Source: Cladosporium sp. IMV 00045 (Eukaryota > Ascomycota > Dothideomycetes > Cladosporiales > Cladosporiaceae). From it: a stretch of 59,936 nucleotides of DNA. Under the pieces are notes generated by a model. It was not told the DNA's origin and searched no databases. It saw only the letters and a program-made list of their open reading frames with translations. The stretch is taken from contig MSJI02000767.1 of assembly GCA_001931905.2 (NCBI GenBank), positions 1-59,936 on the forward strand. Direction: 5' to 3'. Every line of letters starts with the position of its first letter. Position 1 is the first letter of the stretch. This document shows, piece after piece, positions 1 to 8,922 of the stretch. A program made the translations under genes and the position numbers.

Positions 1-780
1 AAAGCGGGAGTAAATATCGATAGTAGTATAGATCTAAATACCCTAATACTCGAGCTTATAGTAGGTATCGAGAGACTAAGTATTATTAGGCCCTAGTAGG
101 ATAACCTAGCCTCGATACTAAAAGACTCTCGCTCTACGCTACTCTAGACCTATAGGGTTAAGTTCTCTAAGGATACGATATATACGGTTTCTAGAAGTGG
201 TTAGTATAAAGCGTTTATAAAACCGTAGCTATTAAACCGTAGCCGGTAGCCTCTATTTAGAATAAATTACCTACCTTCTAACTATATTATACTTTAAACG
301 TATAAAGGTATAAAGGTTCCTAGCTCTAAAGCTACTAATATTATTAGTATCGAGTTCTTTACTAAGTAACTCGTAGAGCTACGTATCCGCTACTTTAAAG
401 TTACCGCGTTTAATACGCTTTTTTAGGCCTATACGCTTTCGTATACGTACTAGCCTACGTACGTTAGTCTTAAAGCCGTCTAGTACTAAGATAGCTACGG
501 TCTTAGTATCCGTAAGGCGAAGATTAGAGTATGCGTTTAAGATAATAGCGCGAAGTTATAGCGAGTCCTTAATAAAAAGGCGAGATAATAGTCCTATCTC
601 TTTTATCTTACGTTTAAACGTTCGAACGGTAAGAGGTATACCGGTAGCCTCTTCGATATAAATACGCATCTAATTATAGGTCTAACTAACGGCTTACTAA
701 TCGCGTATCTAATCTACCTACGCGTCGAGATAAATACGTAGGCGGCCTATATACCTTTTTTAGTATTCTTCTATTACGTA
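1..780 (-). mobile_element. RIP-degraded remnant of a fungal integrase-core transposon gene
   Basis: On the minus strand one frame reads as a recognisable but stop-ridden protein. From high to low coordinates it shows a helix-turn-helix-like stretch (ATGIPLTVRTFKRKIKEIGL), then an RLVRIRKRIGLKKR stretch, then RILRELNPIGLE and RG*VILLGPN, and it ends at the window edge with YKLEY*GI*IYTTIDIYSRF. This order matches the N-terminal half of the fungal integrase (rve) core-domain proteins, where a GPN..W..DG..KL..GIEIY..IDAYSR block holds the first catalytic Asp. Stops occur where TGG or CAG codons are expected (now TAG), and the DNA is very rich in TA dinucleotides: the signature of repeat-induced point mutation. 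The copy is non-functional and continues beyond the left edge. The right boundary is uncertain (about 780 to 930). Confidence 0.75.
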
Positions 781-867
781 AACGAGGTAATATGTGTTCT
801 TAGGGGCTATTACTATTAAAAATAATGGAATATAGTGTATTTTAATATAAATAAGCCTAAATTTGGA

Positions 868-916
868 TTTTGGCACTATGGTAAAAATCAGGAAATCTGT
901 AATTTTGGCACTTTTG
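868..916. repeat. Paired 11-bp motif at the transposon/unique junction
   Basis: ATTTTGGCACT occurs twice in the same orientation about 34 bp apart (near 868 and 902), exactly where the TA-rich degraded sequence gives way to normal composition. It could belong to the terminal region of the element or be chance. No matching inverted copy is visible because the other end lies outside the window. Confidence 0.35.
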
Positions 917-1046
917 TACATATGGCCGACCCTTGAGAGGAGGTGTTGTCGATCTTTGCCCCGACCTCGCTTATCGCGGTAAGATCTCAACGACATACTC
1001 GTCGGGGCACCCGTTTTCGAAAAGTTCGATAGCAAGACATGTGATA

Positions 1047-2966
1047 TGCCTCCGACAATCGTTCAAGCATGGTCAGTGAGATTTTGGTCCGAGACGAAAC
1101 CCCGCCTGATTATACCTGCTGTCTAACATTGGTCCCTGTGTAGCGATTACTGCAGATCTCGTCATCAGAAATGTAAGAGCCATTGACAATTATAGCAAAG
1201 TCAGGTCAAGACTAACAATTAGTGATACAGGTGACCGAAAAAAGCCTGACTGCACTCGTTGTAGCCTTGCAGAGCGACGATGTACCTATGAATTGCCAAT
1301 TGCTGGCAAGAAGCATACAATTTCGGAAGGACAAAGATTTGGCCCCCATCAGACGTGGGTTCCGATCCCACCGAAGAGTAGGTGACTTCTTCGACTCCCT
1401 GTCGGTCGGTCGAGACTGATTGTGTGTAGTCGATTTTCATTTCGAAGGATTTGATGGAAGCCACGGCGACCTGCGTCAGGACCACGAGCAAGGCAATTCT
1501 GACCCTTCAGTGCAAAACCCCAATCTCTCGAAAGCATCCAACGCACAGAGGATTAGTATCGACAGAGTGGAAGGGCAACACCAAGGCTCAATACAATCTG
1601 AGAGATCTGCCTCATGCATTTCTACTCCACATACTTTGACGCCCCAAGGAGATTCTACGGATGCCTTGTTCAAATCCAGCCTCGAGATTTGGCTTCTCAG
1701 GCATTATGTGATGCACATTACTCCTTTTGTATGAACTTTTTACTCTAACATCGGCTTGTACTTTTGGGCTAACTAACCATTGCCCACAGTTCGACTTCCT
1801 TGATCCGCGGAGCCACTTTGCTTTCGACATACCTTGCAGGGCTCGATCGAAACCCATGCTGGCTAACGCACTGCTTGCGCTTTCCGCCCGACATATGTAT
1901 CTCACCAACCCAGCTGCGACAGTTGATGAATACCTGGCAGATCGTTACAATGACTCCTGCCTGCAGGTACTGAAGCCAACGTTGGCTTCCGATACTGCTG
2001 TTGAGGATGACGATCTTCTCGCCACTTTGTGTATACTACGTCTTCTAGAAGAGATCGATGGTAAGTTGTTAGTCTGGTGAGACCAAACATTTACTGATTG
2101 GCATAGTGTCCATAAGCGGCGTCGATCTTCGAGGCCACTTGATCGGCGCTCAAGCTATCATTCGAGCCTCACAAGATCAATCACCCTCTGGAGGGGCAAG
2201 TCGATTCCGTGAAGCTTGCCTCTGGGCCGCTTTTAGACAGGAACTCTACATCGGTCTCAAGGAACACCGACCCGTTCGATGCTCGGCACCAGTTCTTCCT
2301 CCGAGTGATAACCTGCGTGACGATTGGGACTGGGCATTATGTGCCGTTAGCGACTGTGCCGAGGCGGTCAACTGTGTCTTCGGCGACTCGAAAAGTCTTG
2401 AACTTATCAACCATTTGCACAATCGAATTAATATGTGGCAAATGCGAGCCCCCAGATCTTTCGAGCCGTTGGGAGGCACAAATACTCTCCGAACCTCTGC
2501 TTCAGAAATTGCCAGCTTCCCTTTACTAGCTCCTTGTCATGTAATGGCATGGCAGTACAACCTGGTCGCGTCAGCGCTATTGAGCGCCCATAAGCCACTA
2601 CCCTCGGTCGGACCCCAGAGGAAACAAGCGGCTCGGCAGATGGACAGTAACATTAGATCTGACGTACGAAAACTATGTGCCATTGCCGAGTCCAACGGTC
2701 ACGTCCCCGCCGCCTTAGTTGTTGCATCGATGGGTATCAGCATATGTAAGTTCCCGAGATCGACACAAACAGCTTCGAACAGGAAGTGAACGAAGAAGGA
2801 ATTGAACGAAGAAGCTGACGCATAGATACGCGACAAAGTCGGAGATCGGTTCGAGTCATCGGAAGAACAGAAACAATTAGACGCTGTCCTTACGCGCACT
2901 GAAAGGGAGCATGGATGGCCAACGAAAAACCTGAGTGAGCAACTACACGAGGTGTGGGACATCTAA
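1047..2966 (+). CDS. Zn(II)2Cys6 transcription factor with Fungal_trans_2-type regulatory domain
   Basis: Sequence-specific nuclear regulator; targets unknown. I join seven exons: 1047-1072, 1144-1172, 1231-1377, 1430-1728, 1790-2060, 2107-2745 and 2839-2966, giving 512 residues. The first three exons assemble an intact binuclear zinc cluster, C9-X2-C12-X6-C19-X6-C26-X2-C29-X6-C36. The codons for C9 (TG|C) and C19 (T|GT) are both split by introns, so the domain is invisible without splicing. The middle carries the PF11951-like signature (LRHYVMHITPF, then a ..LANALLALSARH.. helix). The C-terminus GDRFESSEEQKQLDAV..EHGWPT is typical of this family. CTAAC branch motifs precede several acceptors. 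Start choice: the first ATG in frame with the cluster. It lies a few hundred bases from a RIP-damaged transposon, so silencing is possible, but the gene itself shows no stops. Confidence 0.8.
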
Positions 2967-3272
2967 CAGAGATATTGAAGCTCCATAAGCTATCACGCGC
3001 AGACTTCATAATTCCTCCACCGTCTTTCCTGACCCAGGCGCCCTTTCATCAAGCCTATTCGAGCGGCTTACAACATCACATACTCCCATCTCACTAGAAG
3101 CCCGTCGCCTTTGCTGTACAGTGTCGTAACCCAAGCAACTAATCTTCATTAGCGATTCGTCTCGGACACGTTGGAGGGGACCACGTTTGATTTCGCATCA
3201 GAAGCCGGAAAACCTAGGACATCAATAGAATATGCCCTCTTTGCAAGTTCTACCAGCCCGGGACCCGCATCT
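2967..3272. other. Convergent intergenic spacer
   Basis: About 300 bp between the stop codons of the regulator and the F-box gene. I see no coding potential, repeat or RNA gene; it probably holds both 3' ends. Confidence 0.6.
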
Positions 3273-4445
3273 TCACAATGTTACCCAGCCCCGAAACAAG
3301 CCTTTGGCAAGGTAGCGTCGCTTGTCATGTTCCGCCCAAGGCCGAGCCCCAAAAAGACTACAAGTGGTTTTGTAGTGATAGGCTGTTTCAACTAGAATCC
3401 CAAGCCGATGGCCAGCTTCGATCGTGGCGGAAAAGTTAGGAGCAAAGTACGGTGGCCTGTGGGAATACTGCGGGAAATGAGTAATGCTGAGTTGGCGGAC
3501 ATAGGGAGTCGTGTCGTGTTCTTGGCTGAGTGACCTTCCAGAGTAAAATTGCATTCTTGAAAGTCTCAAGATTCGAAGATTCAAATTGTCTTTTGCTTCC
3601 AAAGCGCCCACGAAGGCGTCGTCGATTTCTACCAGCTCAAACACATTCGGCTTCCCGTTGCGCCACATTCCGCAGACCTCGAGACGCCGGAGCGAGGGCA
3701 AGAGAACCGAAGCCAAAGCTGTCTGTAAGTGATGAGGCTTCTTCGTGGATGGCTGCTGTTCGCGAAGCTCAAAGGAGTGACGGTAAATGTCATGGACGTC
3801 CACCACGAGATCGCGGATGTTCTGGAGGTGGTGGACTGACGGGGTATAGTAAAGTCGAGGTTCATCTCCGCCATGAGAGTCTTGGTTCTCGCCAAAGTGG
3901 ATAACTTCGAGCGAATCGGCATGATAGAAGGTGGCCAGCTCCACGAGCTTGTCTGTGGTATCGAAGGAGCATCTTTCAACCCTAATGACCTTCAGCGCTT
4001 CTATGCTACGCAATAAGGTCTTCAACTGATCTTCGCTCACGCTCCGAACCGCACCGAAACGCAACTCCTGGATGGAAGATCTACAATCTTTCGGAACCGC
4101 TGATGGATCGAAATCGAGACCCGGACAACGAGCGGGATCGTGGAAGTGGCGCACTTCCAGGGATCGTAGGCCTGGGATCTGCAGAGCAGGCAAAATACTG
4201 ATGCTTCTGTAGACAACGCATGTGGGCTTATGCCAGGCCTCGACTGGATCTTCTGGTTTCGAGGGCACATCAAAAACATCCGTGATCTCCCGGTGACTCT
4301 GCCAATATTGCCGATGGCGTGAAAGGATACGCTGTGAGCATTTTAGGTGGCGTTTGCTGGTAAGGGCGAAGGACAGGTGGGAGCCTGGCGAGATTTGTTC
4401 GACAGTTTCCTCGATCAGTTCGACTGGCAGTCGTTGTATTGACAT
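3273..4445 (-). CDS. F-box domain protein with leucine-rich C-terminal region
   Basis: Predicted substrate-recognition subunit of an SCF (Skp1-Cullin-F-box) ubiquitin ligase. The N-terminus MSIQRLPVELIEETVEQI followed by a SxLSFALTSKRHLKCSQR stretch is a classical F-box (residues about 2 to 45). The remaining ~340 residues contain irregular leucine-rich motifs (LRSLEVRHF, LEVIHFGEN, LRRLEVCGM, LRILRLSRM) that would bind the substrate. Single exon, 390 residues. The frame is open further upstream to 4568 but begins there only with GTG; the first ATG (4445) falls right before the F-box, so I start there. An upstream exon cannot be excluded. Such genes are numerous and fast-evolving in Pezizomycotina, and the substrate cannot be predicted. 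Confidence 0.75.
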   Translation of the reverse strand: MSIQRLPVELIEETVEQISPGSHLSFALTSKRHLKCSQRILSRHRQYWQSHREITDVFDVPSKPEDPVEAWHKPTCVVYRSISILPALQIPGLRSLEVRHFHDPARCPGLDFDPSAVPKDCRSSIQELRFGAVRSVSEDQLKTLLRSIEALKVIRVERCSFDTTDKLVELATFYHADSLEVIHFGENQDSHGGDEPRLYYTPSVHHLQNIRDLVVDVHDIYRHSFELREQQPSTKKPHHLQTALASVLLPSLRRLEVCGMWRNGKPNVFELVEIDDAFVGALEAKDNLNLRILRLSRMQFYSGRSLSQEHDTTPYVRQLSITHFPQYSHRPPYFAPNFSATIEAGHRLGILVETAYHYKTTCSLFGARPWAEHDKRRYLAKGLFRGWVTL

Positions 4446-4981
4446 CCTCGCGAAACCGCTGCTGCGATGCTCTCGTTTGCTCGATATTTGGGTGTCAGAG
4501 TGTGGACTGGAGGTGTTTGCAATATTTGTTGCCTTCGACGGCAACTCGGGAAGGAGCGAGTGACTCACACGCTTTGTTTGGACACGCTTTGTTGGGCCAA
4601 GTGAAGGAGACGATCACATGCAATCGTTATTCACTTCGCACTGACATCACTGTAGAAAGTGAATGATCACCAACACCGCGACAAATTGCATCCAGTCTTT
4701 ACGATGCATTCGAAAAAAGGAAGCATCATAAGCTTTGTCATCACTCCACTGCCTCAAGCAATAACATCGGCCTGCAAGTTGCCGCCAATAGCTAGGCATG
4801 TAGTACTTTCCATTGCCACGACAATGGCACTATTTAGCGATGCACAGAACGAGTGCTCTGTCTAGGACTTTCGACGACACCAAAGAATGAGAACTCTTGC
4901 TTGCAAAAGGTGTTGCTATTGGTATAGATTGCTAATATAATGCTTTGATCTCAAGGAGATGCCCTTCATGATAGCGGTGCC
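4446..4981. other. Intergenic region upstream of the F-box gene
   Basis: About 540 bp between the F-box start and the PQ-loop gene stop, both on the minus strand. It should contain the F-box promoter. No clear TATA box, repeat or coding frame was seen. Confidence 0.5.
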
Positions 4982-5993
4982 TCATGCCAGGAGGCGTGTC
5001 CTCTCAGCATCTACTGCGTACTCCTGGTGTCTGGAGATCGAGTAATAACAGACGAGAAGAAATAAGCAGCCCATCCCATGAATTGCATAGTTCCATGCGA
5101 TCATGCCCCACACATAATACAGCTTAAACTCGTCCCACAACCACATGGCAAACGGCATGAGGTCCGCATCGCCACGAGGCCAATTCGGTGTACCGAGCCG
5201 GATTAGCCAACGGTACGCAACCAGCGCCGTTACAAATAGCTGCATGAAGACAGATAGTAGGCTTAATGCACCAGGGTTGCCGTTTTGTCGGCAGAGCTCT
5301 CGATATTGGGCATAGAACTGAAGGATGGCGAACAGCGGGCCGACGACCAGGTTTGCCATGTTGATCAAAGCCATGAGAGTATCTGTCCCCATTGACGGAT
5401 TTGATGGTTTTGGCAAAGCGATAGAGATCGCTGGAAGCACCACGACTGCCGCGTGCAGAAAGGCCTGTATCGATACTTTTCTCCCGCTAGGCGTATCGTG
5501 TGTCGAGTGACGAGCGTATAATATAACACTTTAAAGGATCAGTCAATCAGATCTAGTTCTCTCGAGCAGATGATACATACAGTGTAATCGAGCAGCACCA
5601 TAGGACGGAGACTTGCAGTAATCCAAGGATAGCTCCATATGCAGGAATGCCGTGCAGGCGACCCTTCGCAATCTGATACAGAACCGGACTCTTTGCGGTC
5701 AGCTTGGGGCTGCGCTCCGAAGGCCAACCATAAGCATGGAGAAAGAGCGAGAAGGATAAGTGTGCATTGTTGAAGAAGGCGTTGAACAAAATGTAGAACG
5801 GCGATAGCCCTTGAGTGCTAGATGATGTGTAGATCCGATGGAATTGAGGTATGAAGGCTCCAACGAGTGCCACGAGAAGCAGACTGAAGGTATGTGAGCC
5901 ACACAAGTTCTGCTGAATATATTACCATCAAGGAACTAACTACCTGTCAACGACAATGTCTCCAAAGGCATTGCAAAGGTTGCCGTTCCACAT
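4982..5993 (-). CDS. PQ-loop repeat membrane protein
   Basis: Predicted seven-helix membrane protein of the PQ-loop/MtN3-like superfamily (fungal members act at vacuolar or endosomal membranes, often in amino-acid export; the substrate here is unknown). Three exons: 5993-5944, 5883-5577 and 5464-4982, giving 279 residues. The splice AG|T restores the serine in VVDSLLLVALVGAFIPQFHR, the first PQ motif. The second loop (PLFAILQFYAQYRELCRQNG) has LQ instead of PQ. Hydrophobic segments alternate throughout and the tail ends ERTRLLA. The small start exon (MWNGNLCNAFGDIVVD) agrees with the short lumenal N-terminus of the family. It faces the esterase gene across a 1.2 kb divergent promoter. Confidence 0.78.
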
Positions 5994-7231
5994 GGTGGTT
6001 GCTCGAGGGCTGACAAAAACGAATCTCACTGTCTGCGTCGGTATGAGTGAGGAAGAAGACGGTGGCCCATCAGATGCGATGTAGAGCGAGTGTCATAAAT
6101 GAAATATTGTGACATCTCTTATGCGGGAGATTGCAGCATTGCTGCCTTGTTGAAATGTCACGTCGCTGACTTGGGTGCCCTATATTAAGACCCCTCTTCC
6201 CTGCTGCGCGACCCGCCTTCAAATCCTTCTTCCCCTTGCTCCAACTTCCAACTTCCAACCACCGACCACCAACTTCTCAAACAGCAGTGTCTTGCTAGCG
6301 GCCGCGCGAAGGAACAGCAAAATCCTCGTGGAACAAGCATCGGACTCGAAAATGGCTCATACTCCGCCTATCCATCAACTGCCATCTATACGATAATGAT
6401 CAAAAAGTTGATGAATTCATCAGCAGGAATTTTCCTGTTCTTTACGAAGCATGACTCTCCTGGGATGACTGCGATATGGTAAGAGTAATTATCACCAGCC
6501 GCCGATGCGCGGTCTAAACCCTCCTCATTCTCTTTGCATTTGCTTTATTCCTTACTGTAGCCGCCCAGCCCAAAAGACATCACAAGCGGCACGTGGCTGT
6601 GTACTACATCCTTCGTGTGTTTGGCATATGCGACTTGCTCGAAAAACATGTCCAATCATTCGTACATGCCACATTGATGGGCATAGCCCAGCCCACCACA
6701 ATGATGAGAATGAATCCAACATGAGCAAAGTTTCCTAGCTTGAAAAGGTGAGTTCAGGTCCAAGCCTCAGCAGATGCATGTCTGCGTCGTGCCAGGACTA
6801 AGTATAGCCCGCAAAAATTTCACCATGGCTGTGCGAACTGCAGGTACGGAGCGGCGAGCAATTGCATTCGTCCGAAGGAGCATTGGCTCTAGATCTCTGC
6901 TGTTTCACCATGTTGAGATGAGCATACGATCCTCCTTGTTCCGTTGACTTGATCCTCAAGGTCCTGATCCTTCAGATACGCCTCCAACGACAACCCACGC
7001 GACCAACATAGTTCGCACCTGTCGAATACCCATGTCGACGTTTGATCCTTTGCTGGCTCACGACCCTACCCAATCTCTTTCGGGTCGTTACCGCGGCTGG
7101 CATCAACGGATTCATTCTGACATCGAAAGGTATAAATATTGCCACTGTGTTCTTGCTTCTATGATTATGTCGGCACAAGCATTCGACCAGCACCCTCAGT
7201 TCTTTCTGCAGTCAAAAATACATCGTCTATC
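5994..7231. other. Divergent promoter region, PQ-loop gene / esterase
   Basis: 1.2 kb between two head-to-head genes. Short frames here look random in composition. The only recognisable element is the TATA-like site before the esterase, listed separately. Confidence 0.5.
7131..7138 (+). promoter_or_regulatory. TATA-like box of the esterase gene
   Basis: TATAAATA lies about 100 bp upstream of the esterase ATG at 7232, a normal distance for an ascomycete TATA promoter. No experimental support. Confidence 0.45.
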
Positions 7232-8506
7232 ATGAAGCTGCAGGCCTCTCTCGTTTTACAGACGTCCGTCGCGTTTGGAGGCTTGTCCGAAGCTTTGCGA
7301 ATCCCCTTGATACACAAGAAAGCATCAGTGGCTCGACGAGACGACAATCCTATCAAGACCGGCTATGTAGCTTTCGGAGATTCATACGCGGCAGGCATTG
7401 GAACCGGAAACACTGATACAGGGGGTTGCCGTCGCGGACAGTTCTCATACCCGAAGCAACTAGCTGGCCTGGCTGACGGAGAAATCGACTTTCAGAACTT
7501 GCCTTGTTCGGGCGCCGTGGTCGGTGAGATTTTGGGAGGTGGCAGCAAGAGCCAAATTGATGACTGGCAGAACCCGGAGCGTGCTGACATAGCCACGTTC
7601 TCGGTTGGCGGCAACGACATTGGGTTTTACAACATCCTCACATCGTGCGTGCTCCGTGTTGGGCAGGCGTTTGCAGGAGACTGTGATCATTACATCAACG
7701 AGGGATATGATTTGATCGAAGGTCGATTGAAGACGGACATCATGACTGCTCTGGAGCAGATCATGAAGAAGTCCGGAAGAGATGATTTGAAGATCTTCGT
7801 AACTGGATACCCGACTTTCTTCAATGAGGAGACCGACTATTGCGATTGTAAGTTCAAACGTGTCCAACATGCCACATCCAGTCTATGTTCTGACACAACA
7901 GCAGACACGACCTTCTACCAATGGCAGCCTGACCACCATGATTTTCACCACGGCGGAGATTGGGCTTATCTAACAAAAGAGCGTCGCACAGATCTGAACA
8001 AGCTTGTGCAGTCCCTAAATACGATGTTGAGGTCAGCCGCAGATGATGTCAAAAAGCTGCGGATTGTTGGCCCAGAAGTCACCTTTATCGACCCGAACGA
8101 TGCATACAACGGTCACCGCTTCTGCGAACCCGGCGCCGAGGAGCCCGATGCGAACCGCGAAGACACCTGGCTGTTCCTCTCTGCCTGGCCCGATAACTCA
8201 CTCCCTGGCCAACAATCCAAATTGCTGTCGATTCTCCAGGACACAGCTGAACGTTCTGAGCCTCAGAATGGGACCTTTCCCAGCGACGAGAATTGCAAGA
8301 CAAGCTGGGACTGGTCTGATCAAATGCTTTGCGAGCTCAAATTGTCAGGTCACGTCACGGAAGGAGACAATGGCGTATCCATCTTGGACGAAGAAATTCG
8401 GGTTGATGAAATTGGCTGGTTCATTCCGACGAGGTCAGCTAAGACTTTCCATCCTAGATCACTTGGACAAAAGGCATATGTTGATCTGATCAGAGATGCC
8501 TGGTGA
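7232..8506 (+). CDS. Secreted SGNH/GDSL-type hydrolase (lipase/esterase)
   Basis: Predicted extracellular ester hydrolase of the SGNH superfamily, nearest to the SEST-like group. A hydrophobic leader (MKLQASLVLQTSVAFGGLSEA) ends before a basic KKASVARR stretch, suggesting a signal peptide and perhaps a propeptide. Block I is YVAFGDSYAAGIGTG (nucleophile Ser), block II is NLPCSGAVVGE, block III is FSVGGNDIGF (Asn), and the catalytic His is in TFHPRSLGQKAY near the C-terminus, so the machinery is complete. An in-frame 54-nt intron (7848-7901) starts GTAAGT and ends ACAG; removing it leaves 406 residues. The alternative acceptor three bases later is also possible. I start at 7232 rather than at an upstream in-frame TTG. 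It is followed on the same strand by another secreted hydrolase. Confidence 0.82.
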   Translation: MKLQASLVLQTSVAFGGLSEALRIPLIHKKASVARRDDNPIKTGYVAFGDSYAAGIGTGNTDTGGCRRGQFSYPKQLAGLADGEIDFQNLPCSGAVVGEILGGGSKSQIDDWQNPERADIATFSVGGNDIGFYNILTSCVLRVGQAFAGDCDHYINEGYDLIEGRLKTDIMTALEQIMKKSGRDDLKIFVTGYPTFFNEETDYCDCKFKRVQHATSSLCSDTTADTTFYQWQPDHHDFHHGGDWAYLTKERRTDLNKLVQSLNTMLRSAADDVKKLRIVGPEVTFIDPNDAYNGHRFCEPGAEEPDANREDTWLFLSAWPDNSLPGQQSKLLSILQDTAERSEPQNGTFPSDENCKTSWDWSDQMLCELKLSGHVTEGDNGVSILDEEIRVDEIGWFIPTRSAKTFHPRSLGQKAYVDLIRDAW

Positions 8507-8922
8507 TCAGGGCCTCAATGAGAGCATCCTAAAATCTTTTCCAACGATAAGAGTGACCGCAGCTATCATACTTCGTATATACCAGGAAGACTCAACGCTG
8601 GCATAAATCTATGAAGTTGCATATCAAATTCATATTGATTTCGAAAACCATCCATTCAATAGCCAATAGTTCTCTTGCATTTTATGTATTCATATGCATA
8701 TTTTATGTTGCTATTCTTGGATGAATGCCGACCACACCCCGTTCCGCGCAAAGCCCGAGGCCTCTCGCTTCCGCCTCGCGTTTCTCGCGATCATCCCGAA
8801 CCGCAGACAACAACATCGTACTCTTCTCCCGAAAGTCGGAGTACATATACCAAAACAGTCCACGTAAAGACTGAAGCCATGTCTTTGTATTCGAAGACTC
8901 TGAGGGCGCGTCCACGAACGAC
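8507..8922. other. Intergenic spacer between two secreted hydrolases
   Basis: 416 bp holding the 3' end of the esterase, AT-rich at first, and the promoter of the next gene. No repeat or RNA gene seen. Confidence 0.5.

Noticed and set aside
1047..1400. Regulator gene first read as a pseudogene lacking half of its zinc cluster
   Set aside because: Splicing two short introns restores all six cysteines in frame, so there is no evidence of decay.
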